64,000 nt of DNA from Streptomyces sp. CCM_MD2014 (GTDB taxonomy: Bacteria > Actinomycetota > Actinomycetes > Streptomycetales > Streptomycetaceae): contig NZ_CP009754.1 of assembly GCF_000772045.1 (NCBI RefSeq), positions 4,340,001 through 4,404,000 on the forward strand, read 5' to 3'. Below, piece by piece: positions 26,147 to 39,775 of the stretch (its first letter is position 1; each line of letters begins with the position of its first letter). The notes below the pieces were generated by a model. That model saw only the letters and a program-made list of their open reading frames with translations, searched no databases and was not told the origin of the DNA. The translations under genes were made by a program, and so were the position numbers.

Positions 26147-27145
26147 TCAGGGCAGCCGCTCCGCGTCGACCCTGGAGAAGATCAGGTCGCTCTCCTCGGT
26201 CACCGGCCCGCGCCAGCGGACCGGCGCACGGGGCGCGCCGCGCAGCGCCTCCGGATAGCTCCCGGGGGCGTAGTCGTTGACCAGCCGGTAGACGTGGAAC
26301 CCGGCCGCACGCATCACCCCCAGCAGATCGTCGACCCGGTCACCGAGCCGCGCCATGCGCTCGGGCGCCACCTCGACCGCGATCTCCGCGTCGGGCCGCA
26401 GCGCGCCCAGCATCGGGACGAGACCGCGCACGACGCTCCCCTCCGCGCCCTCGACATCGATCTTGATCACCCGGGCGGCCGCGATCTCGGCCGGATCGAG
26501 AAGGTCCGGCAGCGGCCGGGCCTCCGCCTCGAAGCGGGACTCCGCCGGACCGTCGTACGGGACGATGCTGTTCGCGCCCGTGTTCCGCGAGCTGGCGAGC
26601 GTGAAGGTCAGCGTCCCGGGGCGGTCCGAGACGGCGGCGTTGAGCGCGCGGACGGTACCGAGGCCGTTGAGCCGGACGTTCCGCAGCAGGCGGCGGTGCA
26701 GGTCCGGGGACGCCTCGACGGCGACGACCCGGCCCCGGTCACCGACGAGCCGGGCCGCCAGCACGCTGAAGACCCCGATGTTGGCCCCGACGTCGACGAA
26801 GCCGTCCCCGGGCCTCAGCCGACGCCGCAGCCAGCCCGTCAGGTGCGGTTCCCAGACGCCGAACAGATACAGGTACCGCTGGATGAGGTCCTGCGTGTCC
26901 ACGGCGAACCGGCCGCCGGCCCGCGGCGTTTCGACGACCGCCCGGCGTGGGTGCTCGCGCAGGTGCGGGTTGAGCCAGCGCTCGGCGAGGGCCGCCTTTC
27001 CGAGGGTGCCGGGGCCGTGCCGCACGTACCGGACCGCGAGGCCGACCAGGGCCTCGCCGAGGGCCTCGCCCGGTTCGCCCCGGCCGCTCAGTCCCGGGCC
27101 TCTTCCGTGTCCGTGCGGGTGATGGTGATCGCGGCGGACGGACAT
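26147..27145 (-). CDS. FkbM-family SAM-dependent methyltransferase
   Basis: About 332 residues. The Rossmann SAM-binding motif is FVDVGANIGVFSVLAA, followed by VVAVEASPDLHRRL and IKIDVEGAE, diagnostic of the FkbM group, which O-methylates hydroxyls on sugars or polyketides. The start is uncertain: ATG 27145 overlaps the ferredoxin gene by 58 bases and has a weak GAGG next to it, while an in-frame GTG at 27025 would shorten the protein by 40 residues but cut into a segment that looks conserved (RYVRHGPGTLGKAALAER). It forms an operon with the ferredoxin and converges on the glycosyltransferase. Confidence 0.82.
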   Translation of the reverse strand: MSVRRDHHHPHGHGRGPGLSGRGEPGEALGEALVGLAVRYVRHGPGTLGKAALAERWLNPHLREHPRRAVVETPRAGGRFAVDTQDLIQRYLYLFGVWEPHLTGWLRRRLRPGDGFVDVGANIGVFSVLAARLVGDRGRVVAVEASPDLHRRLLRNVRLNGLGTVRALNAAVSDRPGTLTFTLASSRNTGANSIVPYDGPAESRFEAEARPLPDLLDPAEIAAARVIKIDVEGAEGSVVRGLVPMLGALRPDAEIAVEVAPERMARLGDRVDDLLGVMRAAGFHVYRLVNDYAPGSYPEALRGAPRAPVRWRGPVTEESDLIFSRVDAERLP

Positions 27146-27300
27146 CCCTCGGCCGCCTCGCGCACCCGCGGGGCGTCGACGTCGTGCTCCCGGCCCGGTA
27201 TGACGGCGCCCAGGCCGTCCACCGTGGTGAACACGGACGGGGCCCGGTGGACGCAGTCGCCGGAGCCGTAACACTGCTCGGGGTCGAGGGAGATCCTCAT
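27088..27300 (-). CDS. Small ferredoxin, [3Fe-4S] type
   Basis: A 70-residue ferredoxin. Cysteines occur as CYGSGDC (C-x5-C) near residues 10-16 and in GCPSAA near residue 54, three ligands in the pattern of Streptomyces single-cluster ferredoxins that feed cytochromes P450. No P450 gene lies in the window. ATG 27300 has GGAG 7 bases upstream. The gene overlaps the FkbM gene downstream, so both come from one message. Confidence 0.88.
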   Translation of the reverse strand: MRISLDPEQCYGSGDCVHRAPSVFTTVDGLGAVIPGREHDVDAPRVREAAEGCPSAAITITRTDTEEARD

Positions 27301-27433
27301 GCGCACTCCAGCGACGGTCGGTGTCGAAGTCTTCACGACCTGCCTTCCCACGGATCGGTGCGGTGAATCCGCCGTGCTCGCAGGCGTGTTGGCCGACCGG
27401 CTCCGGCGCTCATAAGATCATCATCCGGCATTC

Positions 27434-27479
27434 CCGCGGAGCGCGGACCGCGGAGCGCGGACCGCGGAGCGCGGAGCGC
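27434..27479. repeat. 14-bp tandem repeat upstream of the unknown gene at 27531
   Basis: The unit CGCGGAGCGCGGAC occurs twice, followed by a third copy ending in G and a partial copy. The unit is itself made of CGCGGA/GCGCGGA sub-repeats. It is non-coding and 50-100 bases before the next start codon. Confidence 0.8.
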
Positions 27480-27530
27480 GGATGCGACGTACGGGTGCGG
27501 CGTGCGCGGCGGTGACTGGGGGGGGACGGT

Positions 27531-28106
27531 TTGGGGACCGGCGAGCAACTCGTGACGATCGCGGCCGTGCTGCTCGGCGCGCTGACCACACACGTCACGA
27601 ACTACCTGATGGAGCGGAGCAGGAACCGCCACCAGCTGCTGACCCGGTGGGACGACAAGAAGGTCGACGCCTACGGGGAGTACGTAGACGCCGCCAAGAT
27701 GCGGATCGCCGCCTGTGTGCCGCTGTACGAGATGCGTGAGGGACTGCGCGAGAGCCACCGGAGCGAGGAGGACCTCCGCGACGACCTGGCGGAGGCGAGC
27801 CGCCGGTGGGGAGCCGCCTTCGAGCGCGTCATGCTGCTCGGCGGGGACGACGCCATCGAGTCCGGGCACGAGCTGAACGTGCTCCTCGCCGAGATCGACT
27901 GGCAGGCGACCGGCCGGGTCGACGGCACCGTGGAGGAGTGGCGGGAGCGGCACCGGGCCGCGTTCCGCGCCATCAACGCCTTCCACGAGGACGCCAGGGC
28001 CGACCTCGGCATCCGGGGCCGCGTCACCGGCGAGAAGCATCCCGAGCGCGATCTGCTGGTCCCGCCCGCCCGCCGCCCTCACCGCGGGCCGGCCGCCGGG
28101 GACTGA
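27531..28106 (+). CDS. Unrecognised protein with N-terminal membrane span and helical body
   Basis: A 191-residue protein. Residues 6-24 form one membrane span (VTIAAVLLGALTTHVTNYL), then a charged helical region with TRWDDKKVDAYGEYVDAAK and further coiled-coil-like stretches (DDLAEASRRWGAAFERVMLL, EEWRERHRAAFRAINAFHEDARADL). The tail is Arg/Pro-rich. TTG 27531 is used because a G-rich GGGGGGA precedes it by about 5 bases; GTG 27552 is an alternative. Single-span proteins with this helical body are common in streptomycetes and lack an assigned function. A 14-bp tandem repeat lies upstream and a long hairpin downstream. Confidence 0.65.
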   Translation: MGTGEQLVTIAAVLLGALTTHVTNYLMERSRNRHQLLTRWDDKKVDAYGEYVDAAKMRIAACVPLYEMREGLRESHRSEEDLRDDLAEASRRWGAAFERVMLLGGDDAIESGHELNVLLAEIDWQATGRVDGTVEEWRERHRAAFRAINAFHEDARADLGIRGRVTGEKHPERDLLVPPARRPHRGPAAGD

Positions 28107-28492
28107 CGGCGGGGACTGACGCCGGGGACCGTCTCGTCCCCGGGTGCCTGGCACGCGCCGGCATGGTTTGGCCCCGGTCCCTCCCCTCGTGGGGACCGGT
28201 GCCAAACCATGCCGGCGCCGCTCTCGCGTGCGGTGGCGGGTCAGGACGGGTTCCGGGACGGACCGGCCGCCGAAAGCTGACCGAGAACGTGCGGGCCTCA
28301 CGGGGTGGCTCTGTGAGCACCGAGCCGCTGACCTGTCCGGGTTCCGCGAAACCGCCTCGCCACTGCGACGCGATCCTGCCATCCGTGGTCGCCGCCGGGG
28401 AGGTTCCGGCCTTCTGGACCCGCTGTAGCCGCAGGTCAGCCGTATAGAGTGAGTTTTCCGGTCCGGACGTCCAGGTGCGGGGGGAGTAAGGA
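28107..28492. other. Intergenic region with long inverted repeat upstream of the STAND/WD40 gene
   Basis: It contains the 18-bp-arm inverted repeat described separately, TATAGA at 28443-28448 as a possible -10 for the downstream gene, and GGGGGAG before GTG 28493. I see no gene. Confidence 0.55.
28155..28218. repeat. Long near-perfect inverted repeat
   Basis: Arms of 18 bases pair exactly (28155-28172 GCGCCGGCATGGTTTGGC with 28201-28218). Inside them CCGGTCC (28174-28180) pairs with GGACCGG (28193-28199), giving about 26 pairs with one mismatch and a short loop. There is no T-run. It may be a terminator for the unknown gene, or a mobile palindromic element. Confidence 0.85.
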
Positions 28493-31400
28493 GTGGAGGC
28501 CTTGAGTTTCGACTCAGGGGCACGCACGGCCTTCGCAGAACGCCTCGCACTGCTGTACAAGGAGGCCGGCAATCCTCCCCTCAAACGCGTGTCCGAGGCC
28601 GTCGTCCGGCTCCAGCGCGTCGACGAGCGAGGGCGGCCCGTACGGGTCTCCGCCCAGCGGATCAGCGACTGGCGGCGCGCCAAGAACGTGCCCGCCCAGT
28701 TCCCCGCCCTCGCGGCCGTCCTGCACGTCCTCATACCGCAGGCGCGGCGCGCGCGGCCCGTGCCGGTCTCCGCGGGACTGTACGACCTGGCCCAGTGGCA
28801 GCGCCTGTGGGAGCGGGCGCTGGCCGACCCGAACGGGGAACGCCCCGCGCCGCCCGCGGCCGAGGAGCAGTCCGTCGGCGAGGCCGCGGCCACGCCCGGC
28901 GGGGTCTGCCCGTACCGGGGACTGGCCGCCTACCGCCGGCAGGACGCCGGCTGGTTCTTCGGGCGGGAGCGGAGCACGCGGGCCCTGGTCGCCCAGCTCG
29001 ACGCGACGCGGGACACGGGCGGCCTGGTCATGCTCGTGGGCGCCTCGGGGGCAGGAAAGTCTTCCCTGCTGAACGCCGGCCTGGTGCCCGCCCTGCGTGC
29101 CTGTGCCCCGGATGCCGGGGACGGTAGGCCCCGGCGGGTGCTCCAGCTCGTACCGGGGGCCGACCCGCTCGGGGAGCTGACCCGCCTGGTACCGCAGCTC
29201 ACGCCCGTCGTCGGCGCCATGAGAAAAGCGGTGACGCACAGGGCGCCGGCCACGGCGCCGGGGACCTCCGAGGCCCGGGACACAGGCACCCTGCGCGCCG
29301 ACGACGCCGCCAGGGCGGCCTTCGCGGCATGGGCGAGGTCCCCGGAGAACGGCGCCGGGTCCGGCGTCTCGGAGGGGCTGGGCGGCTCGGAGATCCCGGA
29401 CGACCCGGCTGGACCGGACGGGCCGGCCGGATCGGCCCGAGCGGACACCTCGGACAGCTCGAACCGGGCAACCGGCTCGGCCCGACCCGACACCCCAGGC
29501 GACCCGAATCGGCACGTCGACGGCTTGGACGGCTTGGACGGCCGAGGCAACCGGGACGGCCAGGACAGCCTGGACGGCCAGGACAGCCTGGACGGCCAGG
29601 ACAGCCTGGACGGCCAGGCAGACCAGACAGACCAGGCAGACCAGGCAGACCCCGACAGCCGAGACGTCCAAGCGCCTCCCGGCAGCCGAACCGGCGGCAC
29701 ACCCCCCACGCCACCGCTCCCCGCCCCTCCGGTCGTCATCGTCGACCAGTTCGAGGAGCTCTTCACGCTCTGCGCCGACGAGACGGACCGGCGTGTGTTC
29801 ATCCGGCTGCTCCAGGCGGCGTGCGTGCCCGGCCCCGGCGGGGACCCGGCGCCGGTGCTCGTGACGCTGGGCGTACGCGCCGACTTCTACGACCGGTGCC
29901 TGCGGTACCCGGAACTGGCCGACGCCCTCCAGCACCGGCACATGGTGCTCGGGCCGCTGACCACCGCGGAACTGCGCGAGGCGGTGACCGCTCCCGCCAA
30001 GGCCGTGGGCATGGAACTCGAACCGGGACTCGCCGAGCTGATCGTCCGCGAGGTGAGCACCGACGGCCCGAACGGAGCGCACGACGCGGGCGTGCTGCCG
30101 CTCCTCTCCCACGCCCTGCTCGCCACCTGGCAGCGCCGCAAGGCGGGCCGCCTCACCCTGGCCGGGTACCGCGCGGCCGGCGGCATCCAGGGCGCGGTGG
30201 CCGCGACCGCCGAGCGCGCCTGGTCCGGCCTGGACCCGGCGGCCCGCACGGCCGCGCGGCTGCTGCTGCTCCGGCTCGTCCGGCTGAGCGAGGACACCCA
30301 GGCCACCCGCAGACGCAGTACGCGACGCCGGCTGGCCGAGGAGTCGGGGGACCCCGGCAAGACCGAGGAGTCCCTCGAAGCGCTGGTACGGGCCCGGCTG
30401 GTGACGCTGGACGCGGACACCGTCGAGATCACCCACGAGGCGCTGCTGCACGCCTGGCCCCGGCTGCGCGACTGGATCGACGAGGACCGCGCCGGCAACC
30501 TGCTGCGCCAGCGTCTGGAGGAGGACGGCCTGGCCTGGGAGGAGTCGGACCGCGACTCCGCGCTGCTCTACCGGGGCTCCCGGCTGGCGCAGGCCAGCGG
30601 CTGGGCCAAGTCGGCCGGCGACACGTTGCTGACCCGCAGCGCGGTGGAGTTCCTGGCCGCCGCGGTCAGGCTGCGCAGGCGCACCGTCATGATCAGTCGC
30701 GCCGCGGTCTCGGTGGTGGTCGTCCTGGCCATGGTGGCCGTCGGCTCGGCGGTGCTCGCCTGGCAGCAGCGCAACGACGCGGTGTTCGAGCAGGTGGTCG
30801 CCGAGGCCGACCGGGTCCAGGACACGGACCCGTCGCTGTCGGCCCAGCTCGACCTGGCGGCACACCGCCTGCGGCCGGACGACGAGGACGTCAGGAACCG
30901 GCTGATATCGATCGTGAACGCTCCCCTGGCCACCCCGCTCCTCGGGCACACGGGCGCCGTCTACCTCACCTCCTTCAGCCCCGACGGACGCGTCCTGGCG
31001 ACGGCCAGCTACGACCGCACCGTCCGGCTCTGGGACGTCTCGGACCCCGCCCGTCCCAAGCAGCTCGGCAAGCCCCTCACCGGGCACACCAGCTGGGTGA
31101 GCACCGCGGTCTTCAGCCCCGACGGCCGCACCCTCGCCAGCGCATCGGACGACGGCACGATCCGCCTGTGGGACGTGCGGGACCCGAGCCGGCCGCGTCC
31201 GCTCGGCGCCCCGCTGGACGGCCGCGGCGGCACCGTCTACCTGCTCGCCTTCAGCCCGGACGGCCACACCCTGGCCTCCGCCCACGACGATCACGCCGTA
31301 CGCCTGTGGAACGTGGCCGACCCGCGCGCCCCCGAGGCGCTCGACACCCTGACCGGCCCCACCGCGGCGGTGCGCTCGGTGGCCTTCAGCCCCGACGGCG

Positions 31401-32911
31401 ACACGCTCGCCGCAGGCGGCGACGACGACAGGGTCCACCTGTGGGACGTCACCGACCCGGCCGGAGCGAAGCCCGTCGGGGAACCGCTCACCGGCCACAG
31501 CGGCCTGATCCACTCCGTGGCCTTCAGCCCCGACGGCCGCACCCTCGCCAGCGGCAGCGCGGACGACACCGTCCGGCTCTGGGACGTCACCGCCCCCGCC
31601 CGGGCCAGGCCGGCGGGCGCGCCTCTCACCGGCCACACCGGCCCCATCTGGGCGGTGGCCTTCAGCCCCGACGGCGCCAAGCTCGCCGTGAGCAGCGCGG
31701 ACAGTACGGCGAGCCTGTGGAACGTCAGCGACCCGGCCTACCCCTCACAGGTCGGCGTGCCCCTCGCCGGAGGCAGCGGCGAGATGTACGCCCTCGGCTT
31801 CAGCCCCGACGGCCGCACCCTCGCCACCGGCAGCGGCGACAGCAAGGTGCGCCTGTGGTCGCTGCCGACGTCGGACATGATCGGCCGCATCGGTGCCTTC
31901 CGTCCGGACGGGCACGTACTGGCCACGGCGGCCCGCGACGGCAGGGTCCGGCTGTGGAACGTCACCGACCCCGCCCGGCCCGTGTCGCTGAGCGCCCCGT
32001 TCAGGCCGGGGGAGGGCGACATACGGTCGCTGGTGTTCTCCCCGGACGGCGACACGCTCGCGGTGCTCGCCGGAGGCCGCGCGCTGCAGCTGTGGGACGT
32101 CACGGACCCGGCCCGGCCCAGGTCCCACGGGCCGCCCGTGGCGCTGAACACCCGCTACGCGGGCCCCGACACCCTGGCCTTCAGCCCCGACGGCCGCACC
32201 CTCGCCACGGCGCACGACGACCGCACCGTCCAGTTGTGGGACACCGGCGACCCGTCACATCCCCGCCGTCTGGGCAAACCCCTCACCGGCCACACGGGAT
32301 ACGTCAACACCCTCTCGTTCAGCCCGGACGGCCGCACCCTGGCCAGCGGCGGCGCCGACGACGCCGTACGCCTGTGGGACGTCACCGATCCCGCGCACGC
32401 CACCCGTCTCGGCGCGCCCCTCAGCGGGCACCTCGGGCCCGTCAACGTCCTCGCCTACAGTCCCGACGGCCACACCCTGGCCAGCGGCAGCGACGACGGC
32501 ACGGTCCGGCTCTGGGACGTCACCGAGCCGGGCAAGGCGTCCGGGCCCGAGGCCACGCTGGCCGGCCACACCGACTCGGTGGTGTCGCTGACGTTCAGCC
32601 AGGACGGCGCCACCCTGGCGAGCGGCGCCAACGACAACACGGTCCGGCTCTGGAACGTCTCCGCCCCCGCGGAGGCCAACCCCATCGGCCAGGCGATGAG
32701 CCCCAACGCCAAGACCGGCAGCTTCCTTTCCTTCAGCCCCGTACGCCACATGCTCGGGGTCTCCAGCGGCACGGACACCGTCCGGCTGTGGAGCCTGGGC
32801 GTGGACGACGCCATCGACCGCATCTGCTCGGCCACCCGGGGTGTGCTGACGGAGGAGAAGTGGCACGAGTACCTGCCGCGCCTGGACTACGAGTCGCCGT
32901 GCGGCCACTGA
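28493..32911 (+). CDS. STAND-type NTPase with N-terminal HTH-like region and 14 WD40 repeats
   Basis: A 1472-residue protein. Residues 1-80 resemble an XRE-like helical DNA-binding start (RVSAQRISDWRRAKNVPAQF). The nSTAND NTPase begins at CPYRGLAAYRRQDAGWFFGRE, with Walker A GASGAGKSS (Lys189) and Walker B VVIVDQFEELF (Asp418), separated by a repeat-rich insertion. A winged-helix/ARC2-like region with EEDGLAWEESDRDS follows, then a hydrophobic span (about 735-760), and from about 820 fourteen WD40 blades (FSPDGRTLASGS...VRLWDV), enough for two seven-bladed propellers. STAND proteins are switches that assemble on ligand binding, used in signalling, cell death and phage defence. GTG 28493 follows GGGGGAG. 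Ligand and effector are unknown. Confidence 0.9.
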   Translation: MEALSFDSGARTAFAERLALLYKEAGNPPLKRVSEAVVRLQRVDERGRPVRVSAQRISDWRRAKNVPAQFPALAAVLHVLIPQARRARPVPVSAGLYDLAQWQRLWERALADPNGERPAPPAAEEQSVGEAAATPGGVCPYRGLAAYRRQDAGWFFGRERSTRALVAQLDATRDTGGLVMLVGASGAGKSSLLNAGLVPALRACAPDAGDGRPRRVLQLVPGADPLGELTRLVPQLTPVVGAMRKAVTHRAPATAPGTSEARDTGTLRADDAARAAFAAWARSPENGAGSGVSEGLGGSEIPDDPAGPDGPAGSARADTSDSSNRATGSARPDTPGDPNRHVDGLDGLDGRGNRDGQDSLDGQDSLDGQDSLDGQADQTDQADQADPDSRDVQAPPGSRTGGTPPTPPLPAPPVVIVDQFEELFTLCADETDRRVFIRLLQAACVPGPGGDPAPVLVTLGVRADFYDRCLRYPELADALQHRHMVLGPLTTAELREAVTAPAKAVGMELEPGLAELIVREVSTDGPNGAHDAGVLPLLSHALLATWQRRKAGRLTLAGYRAAGGIQGAVAATAERAWSGLDPAARTAARLLLLRLVRLSEDTQATRRRSTRRRLAEESGDPGKTEESLEALVRARLVTLDADTVEITHEALLHAWPRLRDWIDEDRAGNLLRQRLEEDGLAWEESDRDSALLYRGSRLAQASGWAKSAGDTLLTRSAVEFLAAAVRLRRRTVMISRAAVSVVVVLAMVAVGSAVLAWQQRNDAVFEQVVAEADRVQDTDPSLSAQLDLAAHRLRPDDEDVRNRLISIVNAPLATPLLGHTGAVYLTSFSPDGRVLATASYDRTVRLWDVSDPARPKQLGKPLTGHTSWVSTAVFSPDGRTLASASDDGTIRLWDVRDPSRPRPLGAPLDGRGGTVYLLAFSPDGHTLASAHDDHAVRLWNVADPRAPEALDTLTGPTAAVRSVAFSPDGDTLAAGGDDDRVHLWDVTDPAGAKPVGEPLTGHSGLIHSVAFSPDGRTLASGSADDTVRLWDVTAPARARPAGAPLTGHTGPIWAVAFSPDGAKLAVSSADSTASLWNVSDPAYPSQVGVPLAGGSGEMYALGFSPDGRTLATGSGDSKVRLWSLPTSDMIGRIGAFRPDGHVLATAARDGRVRLWNVTDPARPVSLSAPFRPGEGDIRSLVFSPDGDTLAVLAGGRALQLWDVTDPARPRSHGPPVALNTRYAGPDTLAFSPDGRTLATAHDDRTVQLWDTGDPSHPRRLGKPLTGHTGYVNTLSFSPDGRTLASGGADDAVRLWDVTDPAHATRLGAPLSGHLGPVNVLAYSPDGHTLASGSDDGTVRLWDVTEPGKASGPEATLAGHTDSVVSLTFSQDGATLASGANDNTVRLWNVSAPAEANPIGQAMSPNAKTGSFLSFSPVRHMLGVSSGTDTVRLWSLGVDDAIDRICSATRGVLTEEKWHEYLPRLDYESPCGH
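29555..29650 (+). repeat. In-frame minisatellite inside the STAND gene
   Basis: Three exact copies of an 18-bp unit (GACGGCCAGGACAGCCTG, coding DGQDSL) at 29555-29608 are followed by a 9-bp unit (GCAGACCAG, coding ADQ/TDQ) in about 3.5 copies at 29618-29650. Both unit lengths keep the frame. The tract lies between Walker A and Walker B. Confidence 0.9.
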
Positions 32912-33007
32912 CTCCTCCACGACGTCTACGTGATCCCCGTCACATCACCGCACCGACCGACCAGTCGGCACCCACTGGACACCCGGCCTTGTTAGCCTTG
33001 GCCACAG

Positions 33008-33052
33008 CCCGACCGCTGGCGCATCCCCCGTCGCCAGCGGTCGGGTTTTTTT
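33008..33052 (+). terminator. Strong intrinsic terminator after the STAND/WD40 gene
   Basis: A perfect 14-bp stem (CCCGACCGCTGGCG and its complement, 10-base loop) is followed by seven T. It is one of the few canonical rho-independent terminators in the window. Confidence 0.92.
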
Positions 33053-33093
33053 CTGCCCACGCAGCACACCGCTCCCGAACCCCTCAGGAACGC

Positions 33094-33129
33094 CGAAGAC
33101 CCCCAACCGGATCCGGCTGGGGGTCTTCG
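33094..33129. terminator. Hairpin terminator past tRNA-Ile
   Basis: A perfect 12-bp stem CGAAGACCCCCA/TGGGGGTCTTCG has a 12-base loop that is itself palindromic (CCGGATCCGG). It lies 4 bases past the tRNA-Ile 3' end on the minus strand. Confidence 0.75.
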
Positions 33130-33132
33130 TAC

Positions 33133-33209
33133 TGGTGGGGCTAACAGGATTTGAACCTGTGGCCTCATCCTTATCAGGGATGCGCTCTAACCAACTGAGC
33201 TATAGCCCC
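33133..33209 (-). tRNA. tRNA-Ile (anticodon GAT)
   Basis: Read on the minus strand: acceptor GGGGCTA/TAGCCCC, D-arm AGCTCAGTTGGTTAGAGC, anticodon arm CATCC-CTGATAA-GGATG giving GAT, T-arm AGGTTCAAATCCT, and an encoded CCA end. Confidence 0.96.
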
Positions 33210-33320
33210 GCCGCGCTCTGCGGTGTATGTCCCGCGCGCTGACTCCTGAAGATTAGCGCACGAGGCGGGCAGTCCCAAAATCGGTTGTCGCGCGGCTGAC
33301 GAGCGCGGCCGGCTCGCGGA

Positions 33321-34046
33321 TCACTCGTCCTCGGCGAGCGTCAGCTCCACACCGCCGACGAAGCCGGCGGACAGGTTGTAGATGAACGCGCCGAGGGTCG
33401 CCAGGGCCGTCGCGAGGACGACGTCGATGACCGCGATGACCGTCGTGAACATCAGCACGTTCGGCAGCGACAGGAAGGACTGCAGGTCGAAGCCGTTGGA
33501 CTCGTTCGAGCCGGTGGCCTCGGAGATCGTGCCGCCGACCGTGGAGAAGACGCCCATGGCGTCCATGACCATCCACAGCACGGCGGACGCGACGATGGTG
33601 CAGATGCCGAGCGCGATGGAGAGCAGGAAGCTCACCTTCATCACCGACCACGGGTCGGCCTTCGACACGCGCAGGCGTGCCTTGCGGACGCGGGGCGTGG
33701 TGCGGGCGCCGGTGCGCGGGCGGCGCACGGCGGACGCGTTGCCGCCCTGGGTCTGGTAGGCCTGCGGCGGGTGGTAGGGCCCGCCGGGCTGCTGTGGCTG
33801 CCGTTCTCCCGGCAGCGGCGAGGCCGCCTGCTGAGTCCGCTGGCCTCGGGTGTCCGTCACAGTTCCCCCCTGGGATCCATGCGTTGAGGACGGACTCCCC
33901 GAGTGCGAGTCGGTCGCTCCGTCGTCGATCTTGCGCAGTTGAGTCGTGTGCGAATCCGTCGCACGCGCGGCGGAGCCACGGCCGCCGCCGCCCGTTTCCG
34001 TACCCGTGGGGGTACCGGTCGATCCGGCGCCCGTGGCTCCGCTCAC
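33321..34046 (-). CDS. DUF3566 family membrane protein
   Basis: A 241-residue protein. Residues 1-120 are disordered and polar (Gly/Thr/Ser/Gln), then the DUF3566 domain begins with RKARLRVSKADPWSVMKVSFLLS. Two membrane spans (about 135-160 and 200-225) enclose an external loop with SNESNGFDLQSFLS. The family lies beside gyrA in actinobacteria; the mycobacterial member is CwsA-linked region protein of unclear role in envelope growth. The start GTG 34046 is 18 bases past the gyrA stop, so it belongs to the gyrBA message. Confidence 0.9.
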   Translation of the reverse strand: MSGATGAGSTGTPTGTETGGGGRGSAARATDSHTTQLRKIDDGATDSHSGSPSSTHGSQGGTVTDTRGQRTQQAASPLPGERQPQQPGGPYHPPQAYQTQGGNASAVRRPRTGARTTPRVRKARLRVSKADPWSVMKVSFLLSIALGICTIVASAVLWMVMDAMGVFSTVGGTISEATGSNESNGFDLQSFLSLPNVLMFTTVIAVIDVVLATALATLGAFIYNLSAGFVGGVELTLAEDE

Positions 34047-34064
34047 GATGACTCTCTCCTCGTG

Positions 34065-36659
<2,595 letters not shown>

Positions 36660-36701
36660 TGCTGGTGAAGGTCCTTCCTGGTGCGGTCAGCTGAGACCGA
36701 C

Positions 36702-39196
<2,495 letters not shown>

Positions 39197-39775
39197 TCAC
39201 CCGTAGGTGTCGCCCGGGCCCTGGCTGCCCGGCGCCCGCAACGGCCCGTACCGCCGGCCGGGACCACCCGGACCACCAGGCCCGAGGACCCTGATCATCC
39301 GTACCGACCCGTGCCCCAGGTCCTCATTGAGACGGGCCACCAGCGTCGGCGCGAGCAGCCGCAGGTTCGTCGCCCAGGCCGTCGAGTCGCAACGCACCAC
39401 CAGCACCCGCTCGTCCTCGTCATACCGCTCCGGCACGCAGTGCTTCGCCACGTCCTCACCGACGATCTGCGGCCAGCGGCCCATGACCCCGCCCACCGCG
39501 GCCGGCGTCTCCCAGCCGCGCTCGGTGATCAGCCGGTTGATCGCCGAACCGAGCGCCATGGGGTCGCGGCCGTCGGCGCGGGCACCGGAGCGCAGGCCAC
39601 CGCGGCGCGCCTGCTTCTTCTGCTGCGCCGCGTCCCCACGCGCGCGTGCCGCTTCCCGCGCCGCCCTGAGCGCAACGCGCGCGAGGTCGACGCCGGAGGG
39701 CTCCGCGCCCTTCCTGCCGGTTTTGTCCGCAGCACGGTTCGGGGCGTCCCCGGGAACCGGCTCGTCCCCGCTCAT
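39197..39775 (-). CDS. DUF721 family protein (DciA-like)
   Basis: A 192-residue basic protein. An Ala/Arg-rich N-terminus (1-85) precedes the DUF721 domain (90-165) with [14 protein letters not shown] and [26 protein letters not shown], and the tail is Gly/Pro-rich. DUF721 contains DciA, the ancestral loader of the replicative helicase in bacteria lacking DnaC, so a role in initiation is likely. Its ATG overlaps the recF stop by 4 bases. It is annotated as Rv0004-like in mycobacteria, at the same place between recF and gyrB. Confidence 0.92.
   Translation of the reverse strand: MSGDEPVPGDAPNRAADKTGRKGAEPSGVDLARVALRAAREAARARGDAAQQKKQARRGGLRSGARADGRDPMALGSAINRLITERGWETPAAVGGVMGRWPQIVGEDVAKHCVPERYDEDERVLVVRCDSTAWATNLRLLAPTLVARLNEDLGHGSVRMIRVLGPGGPGGPGRRYGPLRAPGSQGPGDTYG

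Noticed and set aside
30950-32800. Regularly spaced repeats that might suggest a repeat array or CRISPR
   Set aside because: They code WD40 blades of about 40 residues in one frame and vary at the DNA level; no constant repeat/spacer pattern.
29329-33144. Long plus-strand frame overlapping the STAND/WD40 gene
   Set aside because: It is the +1 shadow of the WD40 repeats, Arg/Pro-rich without domain features.
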